Shown here piece by piece: positions 41,891 through 51,708 of a stretch of DNA of 64,000 nt. The stretch lies in assembly GCA_965227645.1 (NCBI GenBank), contig OZ245773.1:1798001-1862000 (forward strand), in the 5' to 3' direction. The notes below the pieces were generated by a model. It searched no databases. It had not been told where the DNA came from and saw only the letters and a list, made by a program, of their open reading frames with translations. Each line of letters opens with the position of its first letter. Position 1 is the first letter of the stretch. The position numbers and the translations under genes were made by a program. The DNA comes from Flavimaribacter sp024343425 (GTDB taxonomy: Bacteria > Pseudomonadota > Alphaproteobacteria > Rhizobiales > Rhizobiaceae).

Positions 41891-42880
41891 TTAGTAGCCG
41901 GTCGTCTTCTCGTAGTGAAATGTGTGATATCCGAACAGGCCGAATATCCGACCCAGCGCCTGTCCGAGCGCCCGGATAGATGACAGCAGAGTTTTTCCCA
42001 GTGTGAAGGGCGCCAAAATTAGCAGGAGCAGTCCTGCGACAAACTTATAGAGACTGCCAATCGGTATAATCAGCCATTTTAAATAGGGCCGTTTCTTGTA
42101 TTTCCTGCGAAACGAAACAAGCGATTGATCGCGTGATCTGCGGAACTGGTAGCCGACGGTCAGTCGAACGGCCGGCACTTCCTCGTCAACGAAAGCCTGC
42201 GTGCACCAGCCGGTCTTCGCGCCGGCCCGCTTTGCAGCGTAGAAGAAACCGGAATCCTCTCCGCCGGTCAGATTGTAGACTATATCGAAACGAAGATTGT
42301 TTTTGCGGCAGAAGTCGAGATCCGTCATCCAGTTGTTCGTAGCGAGCATGATCGAGCCATCGCGGTCTCTGGTCTCCAGATAACGTGAGACCCGCTGAAT
42401 ACGCGAAGACCGCGCCAGCAGATTGCGAAGAATGACGGTTTCGATGATCCCGTCTGGCGGGTCTTTGGCGAACGGAATAACCGGACCGCCGACAAGATCG
42501 AGGTTTCGCCTCTTCATGCTTCGATAAAGATTGCTGATCCAGCTTGGACGCACGATTTCATCATCGTCGACAAACGCCAGCTTGTCGAAGCCGGCGTCGA
42601 TCGCATAGTTCAAAGCGCAGTTGCGCGCGGAGGCGACACCGATAACCGGCTCTTTCAGATATTCGATATCGATGCTGGGGGCGTATTGCCTGAATTCATC
42701 GGCGACCGATTGCAGAATTCCCTCATCGCCGTTTTCCACGAGGACGATGCTGAAGGTGAAATCCGGTCCCGTATCCAGCGCCGCAAGCGAGCGTAATAGC
42801 GCGCTGACCATCTTGATCCTGTCGCGGGACAAAACGCCGATGCATATTCGCTCTATCTTTTGTTGGTTCGGTAAGGACAT
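41891..42880 (-). CDS. Glycosyltransferase family 2
   Basis: 329 aa. GT-A fold with ICIGVLSRDRIKMVSALLRSL at the N-terminus, EPVIGVASARNCALNYA and the metal-binding FVDDDEIVRPSW; the acceptor loop includes NLTGGEDSGFFYAAKRAG. A C-terminal membrane segment (about 265-305) anchors it. It resembles ExoM-type transferases for surface polysaccharide. Converges with the carrier-thioesterase gene at 25 bases. The 334-base gap upstream (42881-43214) is AT-rich and shows nothing I can name. Confidence 0.85.
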   Translation of the reverse strand: MSLPNQQKIERICIGVLSRDRIKMVSALLRSLAALDTGPDFTFSIVLVENGDEGILQSVADEFRQYAPSIDIEYLKEPVIGVASARNCALNYAIDAGFDKLAFVDDDEIVRPSWISNLYRSMKRRNLDLVGGPVIPFAKDPPDGIIETVILRNLLARSSRIQRVSRYLETRDRDGSIMLATNNWMTDLDFCRKNNLRFDIVYNLTGGEDSGFFYAAKRAGAKTGWCTQAFVDEEVPAVRLTVGYQFRRSRDQSLVSFRRKYKKRPYLKWLIIPIGSLYKFVAGLLLLILAPFTLGKTLLSSIRALGQALGRIFGLFGYHTFHYEKTTGY

Positions 42881-43214
42881 CTGAATTGTTCTGCCATCCG
42901 GATGAATAGGCCCTATAGAAAGGAAAATGTGTGAGCAAGCGCACAGAAAGGAAAATATGTAATTTTAGACTTTCTTATCGATTGAATATTCGTGAGTGTT
43001 GAATTTTGCAGTCACGCACCAGCTCTGTTCCTGGGGTGGGCCAGGCAGAAAAGCTGACGTGTTGGTCAATTTTCACAGGGCTGGTTCCGATCACAAAAAA
43101 GAGATGTCATGCTTCGTTTATTGCGGCTTGCATCTAAAACATGACGTAATAAGATGAAGTTGTTTTTGAGGCGCTTGAAATAAATATCAATTTTATAACG
43201 GGTGGAACAATATT

Positions 43215-43715
43215 ATGTCACTTTCACTTCAGCAAATCGAGAATGAAGTCCCTAAATTCGCGTCGGACAATGTAAACCTTTCAGTAGTTTGCCAAAGGCT
43301 ATTGAGGAAGCCGATCGATGCGCTTTCGGTTGAAGAGTTACGGATACTCATAGGTCAGGATATCGGGCTTGAACACCTCCTGCCGATTGCCTTTGCGCTG
43401 CTGGAACGCAACCCGATGGTTTCAGGGGATTTGTTCGACGGCGATCTCTTATACGCCGTGGTGCATTGCAGTCGCGCATCTGCGCCACACAACAAAAACC
43501 GGATCGCTTCGCTTTGCAGTCGAGCGATACGCTCTTGCAAGGCAAGCAAACGCGCCGAACTCATGATGGCGTCTGCGCTTTGCAACAAATCAGGTCGGGT
43601 GGGAGATCCGGAAGTTGAATACCGAAAGTCGATTAACGACGAGCTTGCCAAGATGCCCTGGGACAGTTTTCTGCGGTACAGTTCCGGGTTTGCGTCAGAC
43701 GCTCAGAGCGGCTGA
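43215..43715 (+). CDS. CdiI-like contact-dependent inhibition immunity protein (orphan)
   Basis: 166 aa. The motif LRILIGQDIGLEHLLPIAFALLERNPMVSGDLFDGDLLYAVV matches the CdiI_2-type immunity domain that I know from CDI toxin-immunity pairs. Such proteins neutralise a toxin from neighbouring kin cells. There is no CdiA toxin or CdiB transporter gene in the window. The region before it is AT-richer than its surroundings, consistent with acquisition by transfer. Start at ATG after GGGTGGAA. Confidence 0.65.
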   Translation: MSLSLQQIENEVPKFASDNVNLSVVCQRLLRKPIDALSVEELRILIGQDIGLEHLLPIAFALLERNPMVSGDLFDGDLLYAVVHCSRASAPHNKNRIASLCSRAIRSCKASKRAELMMASALCNKSGRVGDPEVEYRKSINDELAKMPWDSFLRYSSGFASDAQSG

Positions 43716-43719
43716 GCAA

Positions 43720-44547
43720 TCAACGGTCCAGATGCAGGCGGGCGGCGTATAACGAAACCGCTGCGGCGTTTGACACGTTCAATGATTTGATGCGGCCGGG
43801 GACATCCAGCCTGGCGAGAATGTTCACGGTTTCGCGGCTTTTCTGACGCAGTCCCTTGCCTTCGGCGCCGAGGACAAGGGCTATGCGATTTCCTGAAAAG
43901 CTGTCGGCGAGGTCAGCGGTCCCTTCGGAATCGAGTCCGATCGTGAGAAAACCCGCCTTCTGCAGATTTGTGATTGCCTCCGCCAGATTGACCACCTGCA
44001 CATAGGGCATCATTTCGAGTGCTCCGGACGCCGCCTTGGCGAGAGCGCCGCTTTCTCCAGGGCTGTTGCGCGTCGTCGTAATCACCGCGCCGGCCCCGAA
44101 AGCCACGGCCGAGCGCAATATAGCGCCAACATTATGCGGGTCGGTGATCTGGTCGAGCACGAGAAGCAGCGGACTGTCCTTCAGATCTGAAAGCGTCGGC
44201 TGGGGCAGGGGGGCTGCTTCGATCATCGCCCCCTGGTGCACCGCGTCTTCCGGCAGTTCAGCGTCGATTGCAGAGGGCTCGACGATCGTTACATCGAAGG
44301 CAAGGCTTTCGGCGCTTGCGATGTCCAGCCGCTTGAGCGCGTTCCTGGTCACCAGCATCCGATGAATTGTGCGGTTCTGGTTGTCGATGGCCGCGCGAAC
44401 GCTGTGCAGGCCGTACACCAGCACTGTGTCGGGCGCCGCATTGGCCTTGTCGGCGTCGAAGGCTCGCCTGGCGTCGCGGTGGCTGCGCCGCAGTTTGGCG
44501 TAATGCGTATCCTTGGCGCTTCCGCTTGATTTCGGATCCTTCTTCAT
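43720..44547 (-). CDS. rlmB: 23S rRNA (guanosine-2'-O-)-methyltransferase RlmB (SpoU/TrmH family)
   Basis: 275 aa. The N-terminal substrate-binding domain (VLVYGLHSVRAAI) precedes the knotted SPOUT domain with motifs LLVLDQITDPHNVGAILRSAVAFGAGAVI, LVLGAEGKGLR and LNVSNAAAVSLY. Methylates G2251 of 23S rRNA. It precedes tRNA-Tyr and tRNA-Gly divergently, as in other rhizobia. Confidence 0.93.
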   Translation of the reverse strand: MKKDPKSSGSAKDTHYAKLRRSHRDARRAFDADKANAAPDTVLVYGLHSVRAAIDNQNRTIHRMLVTRNALKRLDIASAESLAFDVTIVEPSAIDAELPEDAVHQGAMIEAAPLPQPTLSDLKDSPLLLVLDQITDPHNVGAILRSAVAFGAGAVITTTRNSPGESGALAKAASGALEMMPYVQVVNLAEAITNLQKAGFLTIGLDSEGTADLADSFSGNRIALVLGAEGKGLRQKSRETVNILARLDVPGRIKSLNVSNAAAVSLYAARLHLDR

Positions 44548-44744
44548 GAGCGGTGGTTATCCCTGCAGCGCGTATTTGACAAGCCTGTGTTTGCGTCCGC
44601 AACAATTTGGAGCGTCGCGGGTTGATTTGGAGAAATGGCGTGTTGACAGATGTCGATGCGCCGGTCATAACGCCGCGCAGATTCCGCGGCCGCATTGCCG
44701 GCCAAATTATGTCGGAGATCGAAACACTTGGCCCCGCCGAGCAA

Positions 44745-44830
44745 TGGAGGGGTGCCTGAGCGGTTAAAAGGGGCGGACTGTAAATCCGTTGGCTATGCCT
44801 ACGCTGGTTCGAATCCAGCCCCCTCCACCA
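44745..44830 (+). tRNA. tRNA-Tyr (anticodon GTA)
   Basis: Starts GGAGGGG and ends CCCCTCCACCA with encoded CCA; anticodon loop CTGTAAA gives GTA; long class II variable arm. Confidence 0.95.
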
Positions 44831-44849
44831 TCGATGCAGGGCCAGGTGC

Positions 44850-44923
44850 GCGGGTATAGCTCAATGGTAGAGCAGCAGCCTTCCAAGCTGAATATGCGGG
44901 TTCGATTCCCGCTACCCGCTCCA
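44850..44923 (+). tRNA. tRNA-Gly (anticodon TCC)
   Basis: Starts GCGGGTA and ends TACCCGCTCCA with encoded CCA; anticodon loop CTTCCAA gives TCC. It lies 19 bases after tRNA-Tyr, so probably co-transcribed. Confidence 0.95.
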
Positions 44924-45121
44924 GACCTTTCCTGATCGAAACAGTATTAATTTACTTCCGCTATTCTGTCGAGGCTCCTGATTTCGTTCAGTAAACAGCT
45001 GTGTTGCGACGAGTTTTGAAAATTTTTTTGCGCAATGTGCATCCAAATCGGCCGTTCGGGGAGTCATGGGCGAGGTAATGGCCGCGAAATGTTGCGGCCT
45101 CAACCCGAGAGGACCTCGACC

Positions 45122-45928
45122 ATGAAACGACTGATGCAAATTCTCATGACCACCGCCTTCACTGCAACTGCGACGATCGCGCTGGCCGACCATCATGGAA
45201 GCGGAATGACGGCGATTGCGTTGTCCGGCGACAAGACCCTCCACAAAATTGACGCCAAGACCGCTGAAGTGAAGGCTTCGATGGAAGTCGAAGGCGTCGG
45301 CAAGCTGCTGGGAATCGATCTTCGTCCGGCAACCGGCCAGTTGATCGGCGTGACAGACGCCTTCGAAATTGTTGAAATCGACCCGAAAAGCGGCAAGGCG
45401 ACAGTCATCTCGCAAATGGACAAGGAATTGCCGGTCGAGGATGGGGCGGCTGTCATCGTCGACTTCAATCCCAAGGCCAACAAGCTGCGATTCATGTCAG
45501 GCGTAACCAATCACAGGGTTGATATCGAAAGCGGAGCGGTCACCGTCGATGGCAGCCTGGCGTTCGAGGAGAAAGACATGCACGCAGGCGAGGCGCCGGA
45601 CATTGTCGCCGCCGCCTACACCAATTCCTTCGGAATGCCTGAAGCAACGGCGATGTACGACATCGACCGTACGATTGTCGCGCTGATCCGGCAGACCTCG
45701 CCCAATGACGGCACGCTTTCGGCGATCGGCAAACTTGGCGTTGATGGGACACAGGTTTACGCCTTTGATGTCGCGACGGATTCAGAAGGGAACAACACAG
45801 CCTGGCTTGTATCCGGAAACATGATTCACACGGTTTCTCTGGAAACCGGTCAGGTAGAAAAGAGCTGGGAACTGAAGGGCGCTGATGGCGTAATGGTTCG
45901 CGACATCACCTTCATGACGGCCATGTGA
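45122..45928 (+). CDS. Secreted DUF4394 protein
   Basis: 268 aa from ATG 45122 after GAGAGGACC. A signal peptide (about 1-22, ATIALA-DHH) precedes repeated beta-propeller-like blades: MTAIALSGDKTLHKIDAKTAEV, LLGIDLRPATGQLIGVTDAFEIVEID and FNPKANKLRFMS, which is the DUF4394 pattern. Periplasmic. Followed in the same direction by an ECF sigma factor and its anti-sigma factor, so it is probably a target or partner of that sigma. Confidence 0.85.
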   Translation: MKRLMQILMTTAFTATATIALADHHGSGMTAIALSGDKTLHKIDAKTAEVKASMEVEGVGKLLGIDLRPATGQLIGVTDAFEIVEIDPKSGKATVISQMDKELPVEDGAAVIVDFNPKANKLRFMSGVTNHRVDIESGAVTVDGSLAFEEKDMHAGEAPDIVAAAYTNSFGMPEATAMYDIDRTIVALIRQTSPNDGTLSAIGKLGVDGTQVYAFDVATDSEGNNTAWLVSGNMIHTVSLETGQVEKSWELKGADGVMVRDITFMTAM

Positions 45929-46073
45929 TCATGGTCATCCTCAGGCGGCGTGGTGATGACCGCGCTGCCTGTGAAGATGTCCACGCAGGATTTGACAGGT
46001 ACTGCGTCCTTGCATAACCACTTTTCCCAGTGGTCTGTCGCTGCGGCGCCGGACGGGGGAGAATGCAACCGCC

Positions 46074-46610
46074 ATGTCGGTCATAAACCATGCTGCTCTG
46101 ATCCAGGCTTGCGCAAACGGTCGGCAGTCCGCCTTGAAGGAACTCATGGAAGCGGAAGGCGGCCGAATGCTGGGCGTCGCTCGCAGGATGTTGCGGCGAC
46201 AGGACCTGGCTGAAGACGCGGTGCAGGAAAGCTTCGTACTCCTTTGGCGAAGGGCCGGCCAGTTTGATGCTGCGCGCGGCAGCGCAAAGGGATGGATTTA
46301 TACGATCCTGCGAAACAGATGCTTGACCCTGCTGCGCAATTCGGACCGGGAAATCTCCGTCGATCCGCAGGAGCAGGAGGCCGCAGGCGACGATCATGTT
46401 CTGGACAGCGCCTGGAACAGGCTGGACACCGCCAGCGATCTGCGCGTGTGCCTGGAACAGTTGGAGCCGGAACGGCGCGCAGCTATTCTGTCGTGCTATG
46501 TTCTGGGTTACAGCCACGGTGAACTTGCTGGCCGCATGAAAGCCCCACTCGGGTCGGTCAAGTCCTGGATACGTCGGGGCCTGCAAAAACTCAGGGAGTG
46601 CATGGGATGA
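46074..46610 (+). CDS. ECF sigma factor (SigK-like, paired with RskA)
   Basis: 178 aa. Region 2: RRQDLAEDAVQESFVLLWRRAGQFDAARGSAKGWIYTILRNRCL. Region 4: LEPERRAAILSCYVLGYSHGELAGRMKAPLGSVKSWIRRGLQKLREC. The sequence and pairing with an RskA-type anti-sigma resemble the SigK/RskA class. The stop overlaps the anti-sigma ATG by 4 bases. Not the general stress sigma; the signal is unknown. Confidence 0.9.
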   Translation: MSVINHAALIQACANGRQSALKELMEAEGGRMLGVARRMLRRQDLAEDAVQESFVLLWRRAGQFDAARGSAKGWIYTILRNRCLTLLRNSDREISVDPQEQEAAGDDHVLDSAWNRLDTASDLRVCLEQLEPERRAAILSCYVLGYSHGELAGRMKAPLGSVKSWIRRGLQKLRECMG

Positions 46611-47323
46611 CCGAACGCTCTCTCGACGACCTGATTGACGAAGTCGTCGTCGGACTGGCCTCAGAAGAGGAGTGCGCGCGACTCGAGAAAATGGCCGAGC
46701 GCGATGCAGAAATCGCAGCCAGGCTGGATCGTGCGCGCATGCGCTACATGGCGCTTGACGAGACGGCGGATGAACTCGAACTGCCAGCTCAAATGTGGGA
46801 ACGCGTCGCCGCGGACATCGCGACAAAGCAGGATTCGTACGAAGGCGATATACCGGCGGAAATCGTCGCCTTGACGCCAGCGATACGCAATCGGAACCGC
46901 TGGCGGCTGACGGCTATCGGCGCCATGGCGGCGACCATCATACTTGCCGTGGTTCTGGGCTGGACACTGAATGCGAGGTTGGAGCCGACGGTCATAGCCG
47001 TGTTGCTCGACGCTCAGGGACAGCCGGTCGCGCTTGTGGAAGGCGCTCGCAACAACAAGACACTCGTGACCCTCCTGGAGGCGGCGCAGGTTCCCGACAA
47101 TCAGGTCATGCAGGTCTGGACCAAGCCGGATAGCGACGGGCCGCCCGTTTCGCTTGGCCTGCTGCCATCAGAGCGCTCAGGAGTACTCGAGGTGGAAGGT
47201 CTTCCATCTCCTGCCGCCGATCAGCTCTATGAAATCACTTTCGAGCCTGACGGCGGATCTCCGACGAATCTTCCGACCGGCCCGATTCTCGGAAAGGGTT
47301 TCGCAAAAACGCCGGTGCTCTAG
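46607..47323 (+). CDS. RskA-type membrane anti-sigma factor
   Basis: 238 aa from ATG 46607 (ATGA overlap with the sigma stop). The cytosolic part (about 1-95) has DEVVVGLASEEECARLEKMAERDAEIAARLDRAR; one membrane helix spans about 102-122; the periplasmic RskA domain carries QVWTKPDSDGPPVSLGLL. Sequesters the upstream sigma factor until regulated proteolysis. Second RskA protein in the window. Confidence 0.88.
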   Translation: MTERSLDDLIDEVVVGLASEEECARLEKMAERDAEIAARLDRARMRYMALDETADELELPAQMWERVAADIATKQDSYEGDIPAEIVALTPAIRNRNRWRLTAIGAMAATIILAVVLGWTLNARLEPTVIAVLLDAQGQPVALVEGARNNKTLVTLLEAAQVPDNQVMQVWTKPDSDGPPVSLGLLPSERSGVLEVEGLPSPAADQLYEITFEPDGGSPTNLPTGPILGKGFAKTPVL

Positions 47324-47559
47324 CCGGTTCCTGGAGAAGTTCGCCTGCGAAGGCGCCGGTTTCAGGCTGGGTCTGCAATCGCCATGTCTTTGCAATGTCT
47401 CGCGAGATCAGGCGCCAACAGACGAAGGGTTTTGCGATTGGGACTTGCACAGGCGACGCGAAAGCCTTATTGGGCCTTCGATCATCGGGGCTGCCAGGCC
47501 GGGAGTTTCCGATTCCGAGTGTCCAAGTGCAATCTGAAAGACAACAGGACTGGAATATT

Positions 47560-48735
<1,176 letters not shown>

Positions 48736-48773
48736 TGCTGGCAGATGCCGAAAGCAGCCGACGGCGCTTTGAA

Positions 48774-48804
48774 TGGGCAAAATGCGCGCAAGCGCGTTTT
48801 GCCA
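48774..48804. terminator. Hairpin after tuf
   Basis: An interrupted stem (GGGCAAAATGCGC with GCGCGTTTTGCC around loop GCAA) about 40 bases after the tuf stop. No T-run, so a weak or partial terminator or processing site before tRNA-Trp. Confidence 0.4.
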
Positions 48805-48936
48805 GCGGCGCCGGCATTTCGGAGTAATTCCGCTGGAATTCAAGGCGCGCCGCCGCAACGCGGCGCATCTACTGTTCGGCGGTGATTTGCCGCTTGAACC
48901 ATGCAGGAAATGCGTCTAAACCCGCATCTGCTTCGT

Positions 48937-49012
48937 AGGGGTATAGCTCAGTTGGTAGAGCGACGGTCTCCAAAACCGTAGGTCGGGAGTTCGAGCCTCT
49001 CTGCCCCTGCCA
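48937..49012 (+). tRNA. tRNA-Trp (anticodon CCA)
   Basis: Starts AGGGGTA and ends TGCCCCTGCCA with encoded CCA; anticodon loop CTCCAAA gives CCA. In most alphaproteobacteria secE follows; here it does not. Confidence 0.95.
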
Positions 49013-49153
49013 CCTTCGAATTTTATTAATGCCATTCTGTAATAGTATGCACTGAGGCAGTCGCTGGTGACGCGATGTAAAAGGCCTTGTCAAGAATGTT
49101 TGATCTGGGCGCTCGCCAAGCTCGTTAACAGCGCAATACTCAGGAGAATACCT

Positions 49154-50215
49154 ATGGGCAAACCGTTGAATGTAGGAGTCTTCGGATATTACAGCTACAG
49201 AAATCTCGGCGACAACGTTATGGCGTTTCAGGTCGCATCCCACATAAAGCGTGAGAGTCACCGTCCAATTGTTTTCACGAAGCATCCAATCGACATGGAG
49301 AACTGGGGGGTCGATCTGTGTTCCGATGTTGAGGATCTTATAAAATCGGTGGATCTCATATTCTTCGGCGGCGGCGGTCTTCTTATTCCCAGGATGCGGC
49401 AATCCGAACCCGGGGGTGATTTCTCGCAGGACTTTCGTCTTGTCCTGGATCTCGCAAACAAAAATGAGGTTCCAATGTACGGGTTTTCTCTGGGAGGAAT
49501 TGGGAAACCGCTTCAGGACATCGTTCCGAAAGAACGGCAGGACCTAGTCAAAAGTCTACAATATCTGACTTTGAGAAATCGTGAAGATGTTCAATTGCTG
49601 GAGCAGGCCGGGACGGCGGGTGAATTTTTGGAAGATATGGTTTGGACCGCGCCAGATTTTGTCGAAGTAAAAGACATTCCAGAACGTCAACGTAAACGCG
49701 TCGGGATGTGCCTTTATCGGGGAAGGTCTTCCAAATTCAAAACCCTGAGGAGGATCCTCGAATTTGTCGTCAGAATGCGACAGGATATCGACTTCGTATT
49801 CTACGAGGTCAATCCGAACATGGACGGAGACTTCGGAACCATCGCCGCCGCTGACACACATCCCAACTGCACCCGCAAAACCCTCGTTGACGTATCTGAG
49901 GCTTGCAAGGAAGTCGCTGCGCTCGACCTCATGATGACGACGCGGCTGCATATCGGCGTGATGGCAATGAGTTACGGTGTTCCCAGCGTCGCGTATGCAG
50001 GTGAAGACAAAACACGACTGCTTTACCGAAATATCGGACGCGGAGACTTGTTTTGGAATCTTGGTGACGTCTACAAGTTCGCTTACACGTTTTTGTTTCC
50101 CGGTGCGTTTTCCAGACTGATCGACAGGTCTCCGCTTGATCGCAAAATTTTCGATAGCGCGCATACCCATTTTCAACGGATGAGCGAAGTACTGCTAAGC
50201 CACCGTCAGGTCTGA
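49154..50215 (+). CDS. Polysaccharide pyruvyl transferase family protein
   Basis: 353 aa from ATG 49154 after CAGGAGA. VGVFGYYSYRNLGDNVMAFQ at the N-terminus, FFGGGGLLIPR, and TTRLHIGVMAMSYGVPSVAYAGEDKTR near the C-terminus are the family signature (CsaB/WcaK type, GT-B-like fold). Adds ketal pyruvate to sugars of surface polysaccharide. It stands alone directly after tRNA-Trp, and its base use is more AT-rich than tuf. Confidence 0.85.
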   Translation: MGKPLNVGVFGYYSYRNLGDNVMAFQVASHIKRESHRPIVFTKHPIDMENWGVDLCSDVEDLIKSVDLIFFGGGGLLIPRMRQSEPGGDFSQDFRLVLDLANKNEVPMYGFSLGGIGKPLQDIVPKERQDLVKSLQYLTLRNREDVQLLEQAGTAGEFLEDMVWTAPDFVEVKDIPERQRKRVGMCLYRGRSSKFKTLRRILEFVVRMRQDIDFVFYEVNPNMDGDFGTIAAADTHPNCTRKTLVDVSEACKEVAALDLMMTTRLHIGVMAMSYGVPSVAYAGEDKTRLLYRNIGRGDLFWNLGDVYKFAYTFLFPGAFSRLIDRSPLDRKIFDSAHTHFQRMSEVLLSHRQV

Positions 50216-50319
50216 TGTCCCAGCTGACGGCTCGTGTTTTTGGTCAATCGATCTGTTCCCGTATGCTTGAGTTTAAAGCCGATTGATCGCAGCTTCACTC
50301 GGCAGCAGGTTGTGCTTTC

Positions 50320-50855
50320 ATGGGAGCCAGCTTTTTCGTCATGCGCTTATTGGTTCGATTACTTCTTCTCTCTGTAACTATCATTGCGGTCCTTGCTGGT
50401 GGATTTTGGCTCCTGACTTTCCGTGTCCATATGACGCTGCCAACGATTTCGCAGTCGGAACAGGCGGATGAAGTGCGGGTCTTCAAATCCGCCCGCCAAT
50501 TGCAGTTATTGAAAAAAGGTAAAGTTATTGGTCGATACAACGTCTCTCTCGGCGCAGAGCCGGAAGGACACAAGAGTCGGGAGGGGGATGAGAGAACGCC
50601 GGAAGGCCGCTATGTCATCGACAGCCGCAATGCCAGTTCCTCATATTATTTGGGTCTGCATATCTCATACCCAAATGAGGCCGACATGCCGGCGGCGACA
50701 TCATGATTCACGGACTGCCCAACGGCTGGGGATTTTTAGGCCGGCTTCATCTTGCCTGGGACTGGACGGATGGCTGTATCGCAGTCACCAGCAGCGAGAT
50801 GCAGGAGATTTATGTCCGAGTTCCGGATGGGACACCGATTACCATACTAGAATAA
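50320..50855 (+). pseudogene. YkuD (L,D-transpeptidase) family gene, frameshifted
   Basis: The first frame (50320-50706; ATG 50341 is an alternative start) encodes a membrane anchor (about 8-33) and the first half of a YkuD domain (RVFKSARQLQLLKKGKVIGRYNVSLG, TPEGRYVID, YYLGLHISYPNEAD). The second half continues in another frame from 50703 to 50855 with MIHGLPNG and the catalytic DWTDGCIAVT (Cys). The expected linker between NEAD and the GGDIMIHG motif is missing, so a deletion of several codons shifted the frame. ATG 50703 overlaps the stop as ATGA, so a split product cannot be excluded, but loss of function is likely. Confidence 0.75.
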
Positions 50856-50912
50856 ACAAGGTATTTCATGGGCTAAGTTGCAGGATCTTTCCAAAGGGGG
50901 TTCTGTAATGCG

Positions 50913-51338
50913 TCAGGGCCTACCGCTCCAGTCGCAGCGTATTCGGTCAATGCCGGCGATCAGAGCCTTGGTCACGTCGTCCCTGTATTGCATGTCTTCC
51001 GTATGAAGCCATACGACGCCAGGGTCTTTTCCCTGCCGGCTAAGCGACAGCGCGAATCCGACGGGCGCATCGGCGTAGGTCGCCAAGATAACGAAACCTG
51101 TGTCCGGGCCGCCGCCGCCGTGGTTCAGTAGCGAGAGTGTCCGGCCGATCCGGTTTGGATCCAGGGGGCCGGAATATTGGCGGCTCGCCCGCCTCATCAG
51201 GCGAGTGACTTGCATGAAATCGCCGAGGGTTTCAGCTCGCCTGGTCTGCAGCGGATTTTCTTCTGCAGGAAATGCAAGGTGCAATGGATAAGCTGTCGAA
51301 TCTGACATCTGGTTTTTGTTGTAGGTCTGATAAGTCAT
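50913..51338 (-). CDS. Unknown protein, 141 aa, possibly GNAT-like
   Basis: An excellent ribosome binding site (AAGGAGAC) precedes ATG 51338. The C-terminal half (DTGFVILATYADAPVGFALSLSRQGKD) resembles the central strands of an acetyltransferase fold, but no acetyl-CoA motif (QxxGxG/A) is visible and the protein is short. No firm family. Base composition is like its surroundings. Confidence 0.55.
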   Translation of the reverse strand: MTYQTYNKNQMSDSTAYPLHLAFPAEENPLQTRRAETLGDFMQVTRLMRRASRQYSGPLDPNRIGRTLSLLNHGGGGPDTGFVILATYADAPVGFALSLSRQGKDPGVVWLHTEDMQYRDDVTKALIAGIDRIRCDWSGRP

Positions 51339-51664
51339 CTTCTGTCTCCTTATGCCAGGGATCAGCCCGCATGACGCCGGTTGCCCGGCGACGCCTCATC
51401 CTGCAGACACCCGATGCGTCGCCTGGGCGGCGCCACCGACCGAAACATTCTTCTCGAGAAGTTTGGTGTATCGGCTTGTCTTTTTCTAATGTCGGTTGCC
51501 GACGGGGATATTCAAATTAATTCGGTGTAAGGTAGCGCAGTGCCCTGACATACGGGGTTCAGGCCAATTGCGGTCGGTCCCGAACAGGTGCGCAGTCATG
51601 AAGTACGTACTGCTCTGCTGCAAATCCGGTGGTTGAGGCGGCGCACCAAAACCTGCTAAAGGTA

Positions 51665-51706
51665 TTGTTCCGAATATAGTTATAACGTACCTTTAATCGG
51701 AACATT
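51665..51706. promoter_or_regulatory. IclR-type operator pair upstream of the M24 peptidase gene
   Basis: TTGTTCCGAATAT at 51665-51677 and, inverted, AATCGGAACATT at 51695-51706; both contain TGTTCCGAWT. They lie directly before the start codon. The same 13-mer recurs at 61596-61608 before the second TRAP operon. The rest of the 51339-51664 gap shows nothing recognisable. Confidence 0.55.
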
Positions 51707-51708
51707 TG

